54,175 nt of DNA from JBDRHL01 sp043816955 (GCA_043816955.1 JBDRHL010000052.1:1-54175), one strand, 5' to 3'; positions 8,152-17,436 are shown, counted from the first letter of the stretch. The notes: generated by a model not told the origin, from the letters alone. Program-made: numbers and translations.

Positions 8152-10878
8152 TTAATTTTCCAGTTCACTTAGATGGTTTTCGACGGTATCAAGCTGTTGT
8201 GCAAGCTCTGCGAATTTCTCTTTGGTCTGCCGGACGACATCAGGCTTGGCTCGCCTGATGAAATTCTCGTTATCCAGCTTTTTCTGCGTTGCCTTGATAA
8301 ATTCGGTAATCTGTTCTTTTTGTTTTTCCAGTCTTTTGCGCTGGGAGTCGATATCCACAATATCGTGCACAAAAACCTGCAGATGGTCAACTATTACGAC
8401 GGCTGTGGTTTTTGATTTCTCAGTAGATGGCGAGGCATTGAACTGTTCCAATGCAGCCAGTTCACATATGAGAGAGCAGTTTGTGTTCAAAAGTTCACAA
8501 GTATCCGGAGGGCCGGCAGCACCTGCCCGGAGTTTACGACTCCACACGATATTGTACCGGCTGCGAATATCCCGAATTGCACGGATAACGGCCTGTATTG
8601 TTTGTAGCTGTGTTTCAACGTCTGGGTTGTGCAAGTGATCAAGATTGCTCGGCCATTGGGCGATTACCAGTGCCTGTGAGCGATCCAGTTCTACCAATCC
8701 GGCCAAGCTGCGAACGGGAGCAATTTCGTTGAGGTTTTGAAATATCTGTTCGGTGACAAACGGGACATAAGGATGCAGCAGACGCAGTATCTGGTCAAGG
8801 ACAAAGGCCAGGATATTCTGAACGGTTGATCTTCGCTGTTCGTCAAGGAGTTTCGGTTTTGCCCATTCGAGGTACCAGTCGCAGAAATCGTTCCAGAAGA
8901 AGCGGTATATTGCAGAAAGAGGTTCGTTGAATTTGAATTCGTCGAGCAGTCTGGTGGTATCTGTGGCGGCTGCAGCGAGTCGTGAGAGAATCCAGGTTTC
9001 CGAGATATCCATTTTTGAGAGGTCGAATTTTTCAGGTTCAAGGCCTTGGAGGTTCATCATAACAAAGCGTGAGGCATTCCAGAGCTTATTGCAGAAGTTA
9101 CGGCCTATATCAAACTTTTCGGAGACGTTGCGGCCCTGTTCGTCTTTTGTAACCGGCAGGCGCATATCCTGGCTTTCGGTTGTCATATTTGCCAGGCTGA
9201 ACCGCATCGCATCGGCTCCGTATGTATCGATTATATCGATAGGATCAATGCCGTTGCCTTTGCTTTTGCTCATTCGCTCTCCCTTGCCGTCAAGGATTGT
9301 CCCATGAATAAACACATCGGTGAAAGGAACGCTGCCCATGTTTTCCAGCCCCATCATTACCATCCTTGAAACCCACAGGGTGATGATGTCTCTGGCGGTG
9401 ACGAGTGTGTTTGTGGGATAGTAAAAAGCCAGCTCTTTGGTCTGCTCAGGCCAGCCCAGGGTGCTGTGAGGCCACAGGGCCGAGCTGAACCATGTGTCGA
9501 GGACATCGGGGTCCTGCTGGATATTGTCGCTGCGGCATTTTTCGCATACAGCGGGGTCTTCCATGCCAGTGGAGATTTGGCCACAGTCGCGACAATACCA
9601 GATCGGAATCCTGTGTCCCCACCAGAGCTGCCGGCTGATGCACCAATCCCGGATTCCATAGAGCCAGTCAAGGTAGCCGGCTGCGTAGCGATCGGGATGG
9701 AATCGGATCGTACCGTTTTCAACGACTTCGATAGCCCGTTTTGCCAGGGGCTTTACCTTGACAAACCACTGATCGGAAAGATATGGTTCGATGGGTGTTC
9801 CGCTTCGATCGGAATGGCCGACCTGATGTTCCATTGCTTCTATTTTTTCGAGCAGTCCCAGCGTTTGAAGGTCCCTGACGACGGCCTGTCGTGCCTCGTA
9901 CCGATCCATGCCCTTATATCTGCCACCATTTTCATTTATTCTGGCATCAGGGGTAAGGATATTTATCTGCTCGAGATTGTGTCGAAGGCCTATCTCGTAA
10001 TCATTTGGATCGTGAGCTGGCGTGACTTTGAGGAATCCGGTTCCCTCGCCTTTTTTGACATAGTCATCGGCGATGATTTTTATCTGTCTGTCGGTCAGCG
10101 GCAGGGAAACCATCTTTCCGAGCAGGGAGGAAGCCCTTGGGTCTTTTGGATTGATCGCAACTGCGGTATCGCCCAGCATAGTCTCCGGTCGGGTTGTCGC
10201 CACGGTGATATGGCCGGTGCCCCCGACCAGCGGGTATTTTATATAGTAGAAACTGCCCTGAATTGTTTTGTGCTCGACCTCGTCATCCGCCACAGCAGTC
10301 TGCAGGAGCGGATCCCAGTTAACCAGCCTTTTGCCCCTGTAAATAAGTTCTTTTCTGAACAGATTGACAAAAGTGTGTCGCACGGCCTTGGCGCATATCT
10401 GATCCAGTGTGAAGCGGGTTCGCTTCCAGTCACAGCTTGCGCCGATTCTTTTTAGCTGATCCAGGATTCTGTTGCCATACTCATCCTTCCACTGCCAGAT
10501 CATCTCCACGAGCTTGCGGCGTCCGAGGTCATGCCGGTTCAGGCCTTTTTCCTGATAAAGAGCCTTTTCCACAACCGACTGTGTGGCTATTCCCGCATGG
10601 TCAGTGCCCGGAAGCCAAAGTGTGTTGAATCCCTGCATCCGCTTGTAGCGGATGAGAATGTCCTGGAGGGTATTGTCTATGGCATGGCCCATATGTAAAG
10701 CGCCGGTGATATTTGGGGGAGGAATTACAATCGTATAGGGTTTGGTGTTTCTTCCTCCGTCGGCAGGTACAGAAGTATGAAAATAATCCCCCTGCTCCCA
10801 TACCTTTGCGGCTGCTGCCTCGGCTGCCTTGCTGTCATAGCTTTTCGAGATTGCCTCGGACATTTGTTCTTTCACCAT
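8152..10878 (-). CDS. valS: Valyl-tRNA synthetase
   Basis: Class I aminoacyl-tRNA synthetase that charges tRNA-Val and edits misacylated threonine. The HIGH motif appears as HMGH (62-65) inside PPPNITGALHMGHA, and KMSKS appears as RMSKSKGN. Between them lies the CP1 editing insertion. The C terminus ends in a lysine- and glutamate-rich coiled coil, the tRNA-binding arm of ValRS. The 908 residues fit a bacterial ValRS. The first ATG is used; a second in-frame ATG five codons later (MSEAIS) is equally credible because neither has a good ribosome binding site. A hairpin with a U-rich tail lies between rho and this gene and may lower read-through. Confidence 0.96.
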   Translation of the reverse strand: MVKEQMSEAISKSYDSKAAEAAAAKVWEQGDYFHTSVPADGGRNTKPYTIVIPPPNITGALHMGHAIDNTLQDILIRYKRMQGFNTLWLPGTDHAGIATQSVVEKALYQEKGLNRHDLGRRKLVEMIWQWKDEYGNRILDQLKRIGASCDWKRTRFTLDQICAKAVRHTFVNLFRKELIYRGKRLVNWDPLLQTAVADDEVEHKTIQGSFYYIKYPLVGGTGHITVATTRPETMLGDTAVAINPKDPRASSLLGKMVSLPLTDRQIKIIADDYVKKGEGTGFLKVTPAHDPNDYEIGLRHNLEQINILTPDARINENGGRYKGMDRYEARQAVVRDLQTLGLLEKIEAMEHQVGHSDRSGTPIEPYLSDQWFVKVKPLAKRAIEVVENGTIRFHPDRYAAGYLDWLYGIRDWCISRQLWWGHRIPIWYCRDCGQISTGMEDPAVCEKCRSDNIQQDPDVLDTWFSSALWPHSTLGWPEQTKELAFYYPTNTLVTARDIITLWVSRMVMMGLENMGSVPFTDVFIHGTILDGKGERMSKSKGNGIDPIDIIDTYGADAMRFSLANMTTESQDMRLPVTKDEQGRNVSEKFDIGRNFCNKLWNASRFVMMNLQGLEPEKFDLSKMDISETWILSRLAAAATDTTRLLDEFKFNEPLSAIYRFFWNDFCDWYLEWAKPKLLDEQRRSTVQNILAFVLDQILRLLHPYVPFVTEQIFQNLNEIAPVRSLAGLVELDRSQALVIAQWPSNLDHLHNPDVETQLQTIQAVIRAIRDIRSRYNIVWSRKLRAGAAGPPDTCELLNTNCSLICELAALEQFNASPSTEKSKTTAVVIVDHLQVFVHDIVDIDSQRKRLEKQKEQITEFIKATQKKLDNENFIRRAKPDVVRQTKEKFAELAQQLDTVENHLSELEN

Positions 10879-10893
10879 AGCACCATGGTCACT

Positions 10894-10929
10894 AAAGAAA
10901 ATGCTCCGGCTCCTTAGGGAGTTGCCGGA
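10894..10929 (-). terminator. Candidate intrinsic terminator or attenuator between rho and valS
   Basis: Read on the minus strand, TCCGG and CTCC pair with GGAG and CCGGA, with a three-base bulge and a four-base loop (10905-10929). The stem is followed by gcattttcttt. The U-tract is interrupted, so it may be a partial terminator. It lies 27 bases upstream of the valS ATG, which could also make it a leader structure. Confidence 0.4.
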
Positions 10930-10989
10930 ACATTATGTTAATAAAATCTGTTGTTAATGTAAACCCCGGCGGCGAGAGGCGGTATTTTT

Positions 10990-12474
10990 CTAATCCAATG
11001 ACATTGTCATCAGGAATTCGGCGTTTGTCCTGACCTTGCTCAGCCTGCTTTTAAGCAATTCTATGGCTTCGGTGGGGTTTAACTCGCTGAGCACTTTTCG
11101 CAGCCTGTAAGTAAGTTCGAGTTCCTTTTTGTCCAGAAGCAGCTCTTCCCGGCGAGTCCCGCTTCGCCCGATGTCGATTGCAGGGAATATGCGTTTTTCC
11201 ACCATTCGCCGATCAAGGTGAAGCTCCATGTTGCCGGTTGCCTTGAACTCTTCGAAAATCACCTCATCCATTCTGGAGCCTGTGTCGATCAGGGCGGTTG
11301 CAAAAATCGTGAGAGATCCGCCTTCTTCGATGTTTCTGGCTGCACCAAAAAACTGCTTGGGCATCTGCATCGCTCCTGCATCCACGCCGCCGGTCAGAAT
11401 CTTGCCGGAGTGAGGCATTTCCGTGTTGTATGCTCTTGCCAGACGGGTAATGGAATCCAGCAGAATGACGACATCCTCTCCGTATTCCACAAGCCGCTTG
11501 GCTTTTTCGATGACCATTTCGGCGACCTGACAGTGCCGGGATGCGGGCTCATCAAACGTGGAACTGATGACTTCAACATCATCGGCGGTTTTTCGCTCCA
11601 TTTCCGTAACTTCTTCAGGGCGTTCGTCGATCAACAGTACTATCAGTCTTACCTGCGGATAATTGGCACTGATGGCGTTGGCCATTTTCTGCAGGAGGAT
11701 AGTCTTGCCGGTACGCGGGGGAGCGACGATCAGGCCTCGCTGGCCCTTTCCAACAGGGGTAACCAGATCAATGATCCGCATGTTTAATTCTTCCGGTATT
11801 GTCTCCATGACAAATCTTTCGTCGGGGTGCAGCGGCGTCAGGTCACTGAAAACCACTTTCTCCAAAAGCCGATCCGGTTCCTGGAAGTTGATTGCTTCGA
11901 CCCTCAAGAGCGCAAAATACTTTTCCGATTCTTTTGGAGGTCGAATCTGGCCTGCAACAGTATGGCCCTTTCGCAGTCCGAAACGACGTATCTGAGAGGG
12001 AGAGACATAAATGTCGTCCGGTGAGGAAAGGTAATGATAGTTCGGGTTCCTCAGGAAACCGAAGCCGTCCGGCAGCACTTCGAGGACGCCTTCGCCGTAG
12101 AGCAGGCCATTCTGGCGAATACGTTCCTTAATGATGCGGAAGATAAGGCTCTGCTTTTTCAAGGCGCTGTATTCGGTCATGCCTTCTTTTTTGGCGATAT
12201 CGTGCAGTTCCGAAACTGTCAGAGTCTGCAATTCGGTCAAATGAAGGCTGCCTTTTTTGACTCTCTCGTATTTGGCATGTGTTGATTCTTCGAGAGATTT
12301 TTTCTTTTCGGCGTCCTGTAGCTCGGTATCTTCGGCTTTGGGCTCCTCAGGCTCGATGACTGCTGTTGCCGTGGTATCCGGCTGAGCAACCTGTTCTTCG
12401 GGGGATTTTCTTGTTCTGCGTTTTTTCTTGGTGGTTATTACCTCATCTCCGTTTTTTTTCTCGGCCTTAGCCAT
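10990..12474 (-). CDS. rho: Transcription termination factor Rho
   Basis: Hexameric RNA-dependent ATPase and helicase that terminates transcription. The P-loop is APPRTGKT (251-258), Walker B is ILLDSITR, and the arginine-finger region lies in RRMVEKRIFPAIDI. The N-terminal Rho domain begins at about residue 78 and the RNA-binding cold-shock fold carries DGFGFLR. Before it lies an extension of roughly 75 residues, rich in Lys and Glu and of low complexity, which makes the protein 494 residues against about 420 for E. coli. AAGGAGC lies seven bases upstream of the ATG. Similar charged N-terminal insertions occur in Rho from high-GC Gram-positives and some other phyla, where they affect RNA binding. 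Confidence 0.97.
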   Translation of the reverse strand: MAKAEKKNGDEVITTKKKRRTRKSPEEQVAQPDTTATAVIEPEEPKAEDTELQDAEKKKSLEESTHAKYERVKKGSLHLTELQTLTVSELHDIAKKEGMTEYSALKKQSLIFRIIKERIRQNGLLYGEGVLEVLPDGFGFLRNPNYHYLSSPDDIYVSPSQIRRFGLRKGHTVAGQIRPPKESEKYFALLRVEAINFQEPDRLLEKVVFSDLTPLHPDERFVMETIPEELNMRIIDLVTPVGKGQRGLIVAPPRTGKTILLQKMANAISANYPQVRLIVLLIDERPEEVTEMERKTADDVEVISSTFDEPASRHCQVAEMVIEKAKRLVEYGEDVVILLDSITRLARAYNTEMPHSGKILTGGVDAGAMQMPKQFFGAARNIEEGGSLTIFATALIDTGSRMDEVIFEEFKATGNMELHLDRRMVEKRIFPAIDIGRSGTRREELLLDKKELELTYRLRKVLSELNPTEAIELLKSRLSKVRTNAEFLMTMSLD

Positions 12475-12615
12475 AAATGCTCCTTTTTTGCTCTAAAGTA
12501 TTTACAAGCCCATTAAGGGCCTCAGGTTACGAAGGAACTACAGGATTTGCCTATTAAATGGGTTTTTTTCAAAAACTTAATTGTCGCCGGGCAAAAAGAC
12601 TGCAGTAAAGCAACC

Positions 12616-13233
12616 TCACCCACCGCTCATAATTCTGGAAAATACGTTTGAGACCTGACCAGCTAATGTCGAGAGGTCAGAATTGTTATCGACTATATAA
12701 TGCGCTATCTTTGTTTTTTTGTCCAGAGAAATTTGAAAATTTTCGCGAATTTTCAGAGATTCCGGCGTTATTTGCCCTTTTTTCCCAGATCTTTCAAGAC
12801 GTTTTTCTTCGTCACAACTGACGAAAACGATTTTGTCACACCTATTCTGCCATCCAACTTCCAGAAGAAGTGGTATATCAAGCACTATTGCAACTATGTT
12901 ATCCTGAATATTATATGTTTCTATCAGAGCTTCTGCCCGTGAAAGCACGAGAGGATGAACGATAGAATTAATTTTCTGCACATTTTTGCTGTTTTTGAAG
13001 ATTCGCTTCGAAAGCTTTCTGTGGTCTATCTGGCCGGCCTGGTCAAGTACATCCCTGCCAAAGATGCTCAGCAGCTGCTGCCTGACGGCATCGGTTAAAT
13101 ACAAATCGCGGACGATCCGGTCGGCATCGATAATTGCACAGCCGAGCTTTGCGAATTCGGCAGCGACTATGGATTTTCCCGAACAGATTCCACCAACTAT
13201 ACCGATGAGTGGTTTGTTTTTTTGCCTGCCCAC
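12616..13233 (-). CDS. coaE: Dephospho-CoA kinase
   Basis: Last step of coenzyme A synthesis, phosphorylating the 3'-hydroxyl of dephospho-CoA. The 205-residue protein opens with the P-loop GIVGGICSGKS, then the substrate motif CAIIDADRIVRDLY typical of CoaE. The start is GTG with only a weak ribosome binding site. It lies between secA (76 bases upstream) and rho (141 bases downstream) in a same-strand run, so co-transcription with secA is likely. The 141-base gap to rho has no clear terminator. Confidence 0.92.
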   Translation of the reverse strand: MGRQKNKPLIGIVGGICSGKSIVAAEFAKLGCAIIDADRIVRDLYLTDAVRQQLLSIFGRDVLDQAGQIDHRKLSKRIFKNSKNVQKINSIVHPLVLSRAEALIETYNIQDNIVAIVLDIPLLLEVGWQNRCDKIVFVSCDEEKRLERSGKKGQITPESLKIRENFQISLDKKTKIAHYIVDNNSDLSTLAGQVSNVFSRIMSGG

Positions 13234-13309
13234 GAAAAAAGATCCAATAAACTGCTCAAATTATCAATCAGAGGGTATTTGCGAGCCACAGCACCATCGG
13301 GGTATGGAA

Positions 13310-16300
13310 TTATTTATTTAGCCCGCAACATTTCTTATATTTCTTTCCACTGCCACAAGGGCAGGGTTCATTTCTGCCCACCTTGGGCTGATCGAGTCTG
13401 ATTTGCCTGACTTTTGTCTCGCCGGGCTGAGCGGCTGTTGCCGCTGCCCGCTGACGTTCGGCCATGGCAAACTGGTCGACCTGCTCATGCTGCGTCCTGC
13501 TGACGTTCCACACGCTTCGAGCACGTGCTCCGGCTTCCAGACGAACCTTAAAGATTATATCGCTGACTCGTTCTTCGATCGTATCAAGCATCTCACCGAA
13601 CATCCGATAGCCTTCCTGTTTGTACTCGACCTTCGGGTCTTTCTCAGCGAAGGCCCGCAGGAAAATACTCTCCTTGAGGTGGTCCATCGCATAGAGGTGG
13701 TCTTTCCATGTGCTGTCATAAATCTGCAGGAGCACATATTTTTCAAGCTGTGTGAGTTCTTTTCGCAGGAATTCACGGCCTGCCTGTTCAACAATTTGCC
13801 TGAGGTCTGTATCGTCCTGCTCAAACTCGTCGGGGTTTATTGAAGTATCGAACCTCTGATTTGCCCAATTCAGGAAGTCGCGTCCTTTGAGGCTTTGAGC
13901 GTGTTCATTTATTTCCTCTAAAAGCTGACCGTCGTTATAACTTCGGCTGAGGTCGAGCAGTTGCTTTTGTATCCGGCTGAGTTTGCTGTTCTGTATATCG
14001 CTAGCGGTCAGATTCGCATTGTATTTTCTGTTTGCCCAGGCAGCCAGTTCTTCAAAGCCGTATATGTTTTCCCCTGCAGGGCCGTGTATCATATTCATGG
14101 CAAATTCCACGGGGTATTCAATTTCTCGCTGCTTATATTTTTCCGCTACTTTTTGGCGGAGATATTCGTCAATCTGTCTGGTTGGCTGCTTTAACTGGTC
14201 CGGCTCAAGTTTTATGTCGAACTTTGCTCTTGCCCAGTCGGCGAACGTTTTGAGGGCAAAATCTTCTTTTAGAAACCGGCGGATCTGTGAGCAGTCTTTC
14301 GAAGCGATCTGTTCGGCGGCTGCATTCACGAGATGTTCTTCGATCTGTTGATAGGTTTCATTTTTGAGCTTGCCGGCAGAGAGGGAAACGCTGAAGGCGC
14401 TCATTGCCCATTTACAAAGTCCCTGCAGGTCCCAGGTTTGTGGATCCTCATAGTTTTCCAGGTATTCGCCGAGAGATAAGGTTATCTGGGCGGCGGCCTC
14501 ATTTTTTCCTCGCTCTTTGATGATTTCTTCGATCTCGTCGGGTTCAAGGTCCATAATATCAGCAGGCTGCAGGTCGACTTTGAAAGTTGTCCCTGCCCAT
14601 TCACAGAGGCATTGAAGCGGGTATTCTTTGCCGAGAATCGTATCACAATTTTTGGTGATTACCGAATCTATCATCTTTTCCACAAGCTGCTTCAGACCTC
14701 GGCCGCTGAGGATCGTTCGTCTCCTTGAATAAAAAATCTTCCGCTGGTAATCCATCACCTCATCATACTCCAGCAGGCTTTTTCGCCGCTCGAAGTTCCT
14801 TTCTTCGACCTTTTTCTGAGCCTTTTCGATATTTCGGGTTATCCATTTGTGGTATATAGGTTCGCCTTCCTGCCATCCGACGCGCGTAAGAGCCTTGACC
14901 ATAAAATCAGGGGTGAAGATGCGCAGGAGGTCATCGTCAAAGCTGAGGAAGAACTGGCTGGAACCGGCATCTCCCTGTCGTCCCGATCTTCCGCGAAGCT
15001 GATTATCGATCCGCCGGGCCTCGTGGCGTTCGGTTCCGATTACGTGAAGGCCGCCGATATCGGCGACTCCCGGCCCGAGTTTTATATCCGTTCCTCGTCC
15101 AGCCATATTTGTTGATATTGTGACGTTTCCCTTCATTCTGCCGTCGCGTCCGGTATACTGCTGGCCAGCCTTTGCAACTATTGTTGCTTCACGAGCATGA
15201 TGTTTGGCGTTGAGGACCTCGTGCTCTATGCCGTATTTTCCGGTGAGCGCCTGTGAGAGGGCCTCATTCTTTTCCACGCTGACGGTGCCGACAAGTACAG
15301 GCTGGCCTGACTGGCTGACTTCATGGATTTCATCCACGATGGCGGCGGATTTTTCACGCATTGTCTTATAGATGACATCGTCTTGGTCCTGTCTGATGCA
15401 TGGTTCGTTTGTAGGGATTGTTATCACATCCAGGCCGTAAATTTTCATAAATTCTTCAGCTTCAGTAGCCGCTGTGCCGGTCATTCCCGCGATTTGCCCA
15501 TAGAGCTTAAAGAAGTTCTGCAGTGTGATAGTAGCGAGTGTCTGGGTCTCTTCCTTGACTGTAACAGCTTCTTTGGCTTCCACAGCCTGATGAAGGCCGT
15601 CGGACCACTGCCTGCCGTGCATCAGCCTTCCGGTGAACTCATCAACGATGACAACCTTGTCGTCCATGACGACATAATCCTTTTCCCGTTCAAATGTAAT
15701 GTGAGCCCGGAGACTCTGCTCAAGCAGATGGGGCCATTCCATATTTGAGCCTGTGAAGAACGAGCCTACAGCGGCAATATTCTGTGCGGCGCCGATACCT
15801 TCGTGCGTGAGGTGAACCGCTTTGTGCTCGTACTCTACTTCGTAGTATTGTGTCATCGTCTCCAGACGGGCCTTCTTGTGCGGGAGATCCGCTTCTGTTT
15901 TGTTGATGACCTTAAGGGCCTTTTCGATTCGGTCGGCATCTTTTTGCTGTTTGGCTTCTGCAAGCTCGCCGCGGGCGTTTGCGATAATGTGTTCAGCTTC
16001 TTCTATCTGCTTTTTCAGATGATCATAGCTGCTTTGCATTCTCAGAAGCTCGCGCGCCACGGAGTCGGCTTTTTTGTACCTGGTTACATCGTCAAAGGCA
16101 GGGCCGGAGATGATAAGAGGCGTCCTGGCTTCGTCGATAAGTATCGAGTCGACTTCGTCGATGATAGCGTATTGCAGATTTCCCTGTACCATCTGCTCAA
16201 GGGACAGCTTCATGTTGTCGCGGAGGTAGTCGAATCCGAATTCGTTGTTCGTTCCGTAGGTAATATCGCATTTGTACTGCTGCTTTCGCTGGTCGCCTAC

Positions 16301-16801
16301 TGTATCCATATCGGCCTGGATTGCGCCCACTGTAAGACCCAGAGCGTTATAGATCGGCCCCATCCATTCGGCATCACGTTTTGCCAGATAATCATTTACC
16401 GTTACAACGTGTACTTTTCTGCCGGTAAGGTAGACCAGATACGCAGCGAGGGTGGCGGCAAGTGTTTTACCCTCGCCGGTAGCCATTTCGGCGATTTTAC
16501 CCTGGTAAAGTACGTTTCCGCCGATAAGCTGGACATCGAAATGTCTCATGACGACGTTTCGCCGGGCCGCTTCGCGGACAACCGCAAAAGCTTCAGGTAA
16601 AATCTGCTCGGGTTTTGTCCCTTGTGCAAGTGCGGCTTTGAATTGGTCTGTCTTTGCCCGCAGTTGATCGTCCGACAATTCCCGGACAGCGGACTCGAAC
16701 CGGCCCGCTGTTTGGGCAATAACAGAATAGCCCTTTATCAGGCGCTCATTGCGGGAGCCGAAAATCCTAACCAGTATTTCGCCAATTTTGCTTACAGGCA
16801 T
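13310..16801 (-). CDS. secA: Preprotein translocase ATPase SecA, repeat-expanded form
   Basis: Motor of the Sec pathway, driving unfolded preproteins through SecYEG. Core motifs are intact: MATGEGKT Walker A (106-113), IIDEVDSILIDEAR (213-226), MTGTAATEAEEF (440-451), NMAGRGTDIKLG (565-576) and QLRGRSGRQGD (601-611). A C-terminal zinc site, PCPCGSGKKYKKCC (1146-1159), binds SecB or ribosomes in relatives. At 1163 residues it is about 260 longer than E. coli SecA. Two additions explain this: a Lys/Glu/Ala-rich coiled-coil insertion at about 256-316 inside the preprotein-binding region, and a long helical block at about 720-1015 built from five related repeats. The downstream scaffold (YDSTWKDHLYAMDHLKESI) resumes normally, so this is one intact gene. 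The promoter upstream is TTGACT-17-GATACT. Confidence 0.95.
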   Translation of the reverse strand: MPVSKIGEILVRIFGSRNERLIKGYSVIAQTAGRFESAVRELSDDQLRAKTDQFKAALAQGTKPEQILPEAFAVVREAARRNVVMRHFDVQLIGGNVLYQGKIAEMATGEGKTLAATLAAYLVYLTGRKVHVVTVNDYLAKRDAEWMGPIYNALGLTVGAIQADMDTVGDQRKQQYKCDITYGTNNEFGFDYLRDNMKLSLEQMVQGNLQYAIIDEVDSILIDEARTPLIISGPAFDDVTRYKKADSVARELLRMQSSYDHLKKQIEEAEHIIANARGELAEAKQQKDADRIEKALKVINKTEADLPHKKARLETMTQYYEVEYEHKAVHLTHEGIGAAQNIAAVGSFFTGSNMEWPHLLEQSLRAHITFEREKDYVVMDDKVVIVDEFTGRLMHGRQWSDGLHQAVEAKEAVTVKEETQTLATITLQNFFKLYGQIAGMTGTAATEAEEFMKIYGLDVITIPTNEPCIRQDQDDVIYKTMREKSAAIVDEIHEVSQSGQPVLVGTVSVEKNEALSQALTGKYGIEHEVLNAKHHAREATIVAKAGQQYTGRDGRMKGNVTISTNMAGRGTDIKLGPGVADIGGLHVIGTERHEARRIDNQLRGRSGRQGDAGSSQFFLSFDDDLLRIFTPDFMVKALTRVGWQEGEPIYHKWITRNIEKAQKKVEERNFERRKSLLEYDEVMDYQRKIFYSRRRTILSGRGLKQLVEKMIDSVITKNCDTILGKEYPLQCLCEWAGTTFKVDLQPADIMDLEPDEIEEIIKERGKNEAAAQITLSLGEYLENYEDPQTWDLQGLCKWAMSAFSVSLSAGKLKNETYQQIEEHLVNAAAEQIASKDCSQIRRFLKEDFALKTFADWARAKFDIKLEPDQLKQPTRQIDEYLRQKVAEKYKQREIEYPVEFAMNMIHGPAGENIYGFEELAAWANRKYNANLTASDIQNSKLSRIQKQLLDLSRSYNDGQLLEEINEHAQSLKGRDFLNWANQRFDTSINPDEFEQDDTDLRQIVEQAGREFLRKELTQLEKYVLLQIYDSTWKDHLYAMDHLKESIFLRAFAEKDPKVEYKQEGYRMFGEMLDTIEERVSDIIFKVRLEAGARARSVWNVSRTQHEQVDQFAMAERQRAAATAAQPGETKVRQIRLDQPKVGRNEPCPCGSGKKYKKCCGLNK
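13766..14617 (-). repeat. Five degenerate protein repeats within SecA
   Basis: SecA residues 729-1012 contain five copies of a pattern close to [LF]xxWAxxx[FY]xxxLxxxxhxxxxxxxI, where h is hydrophobic. The central Trp-Ala pairs start at Trp735 (CEWAGTTFKVDL), Trp798 (CKWAMSAFSVSL), Trp856 (ADWARAKFDIKL), Trp922 (AAWANRKYNANL) and Trp979 (LNWANQRFDTSI). Spacing is 57-66 residues. The repeats are divergent in sequence, so duplication is old and the copies are under selection. Confidence 0.75.
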
Positions 16802-16847
16802 AGCGTCTCAGTGATTTGCCCGGTGTCCGGGTAACTTCAAGATCAAC

Positions 16848-16876
16848 AGTATCACAAAAGCCGTCTGTGAAGTCAA
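16848..16876 (-). promoter_or_regulatory. Candidate sigma-70 promoter of the secA operon
   Basis: TTGACT (16871-16876) and GATACT (16848-16853) are 17 bp apart on the minus strand. The leader of about 40 nt contains a small perfect hairpin, CCCGG-ACA-CCGGG (about 16820-16832 in plus coordinates), 20-30 bases before the ATG. Confidence 0.5.
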
Positions 16877-16911
16877 GATTTCAAATAATATACCCTGATC
16901 CACTTTTTTAG

Positions 16912-16940
16912 TTGCAATTGTCAGACAGTTTGGGTAGAAT
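16912..16940 (+). promoter_or_regulatory. Candidate sigma-70 promoter of the RRM gene
   Basis: TTGCAA (16912-16917) and TAGAAT (16935-16940) are separated by 17 bp. The start would be near 16947, leaving a leader of about 95 nt. It is divergent from the secA promoter. Confidence 0.5.
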
Positions 16941-16981
16941 CCAGGAAATTTGAAGAAACGTCTCGGCTGGTTTTAATTGAG

Positions 16982-16998
16982 TCCGGCTCGGAGCCGGA
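16982..16998 (+). promoter_or_regulatory. Perfect inverted repeat in the RRM mRNA leader
   Basis: TCCGGCTC-G-GAGCCGGA is an exact 8-bp inverted repeat around one base; in RNA it would fold as a six- or seven-pair hairpin. It lies 44 bases before the RRM start codon. No U-run follows, so it is not an intrinsic terminator. It may be a binding site or a stability element; role unknown. Confidence 0.45.
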
Positions 16999-17042
16999 TT
17001 TGACAGCGAGGTTCGTTTCGTGGGTTTTTTTGAGGTTCGGGC

Positions 17043-17312
17043 ATGAACATTTATGTAGGGAATTTGTCGTATTCGGCCAAAGACGAAGAATTACAGACGC
17101 TCTTCGCCCAGTTCGGCGAGGTAACGAACGCTTCTGTCGTCAGAGATCGAGCCACAGGAAGGTCAAGGGGTTTCGGTTTTGTGGAAATTGCAAACGATGA
17201 GGATGCTGAGAAAGCTATCGAGCAGCTCAATGGTCAGGAATTCCAGGGTCGCAGTCTAACTGTAAACCAGGCAAGACCCAGGACAGAACGCCCGCGCAGA
17301 CAAAAATACTGA
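17043..17312 (+). CDS. Single-RRM RNA-binding protein
   Basis: Small protein made of one RNA recognition motif plus a short basic tail. RNP2 is IYVGNL at residues 3-8 and RNP1 is RGFGFVEI near residue 42-49, with the aromatic residues that stack on RNA. At 89 residues it resembles the cyanobacterial and planctomycete Rbp proteins, some of which are cold- or stress-regulated. GAGG lies eight bases before the ATG. The long leader with a hairpin would suit post-transcriptional control. Its RNA targets are unknown. It stands alone between divergent secA and convergent rnr. Confidence 0.93.
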   Translation: MNIYVGNLSYSAKDEELQTLFAQFGEVTNASVVRDRATGRSRGFGFVEIANDEDAEKAIEQLNGQEFQGRSLTVNQARPRTERPRRQKY

Positions 17313-17436
17313 TTCAAACCTCCCAGCAATCTACTCTCCCGCAACGGACGCATAATGACTATGTCTATCGCATTTGCAAGGAATGCCAAAATGTGTGTGC
17401 CTGCATTTTTTATCATGCTCCAGCAGGTATCTGTTC

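Noticed and set aside
9466..10455. Long open frame on the plus strand antisense to valS
   Set aside because: valS motifs are intact on the minus strand; the antisense reading is a by-product of codon usage and has no ribosome binding site or domain.
16691..16701. GGTTCGAGTCC on the minus strand, the consensus of a tRNA T-loop
   Set aside because: It encodes SecA residues in a conserved frame, and no acceptor stem, anticodon arm or D-arm can be built around it.
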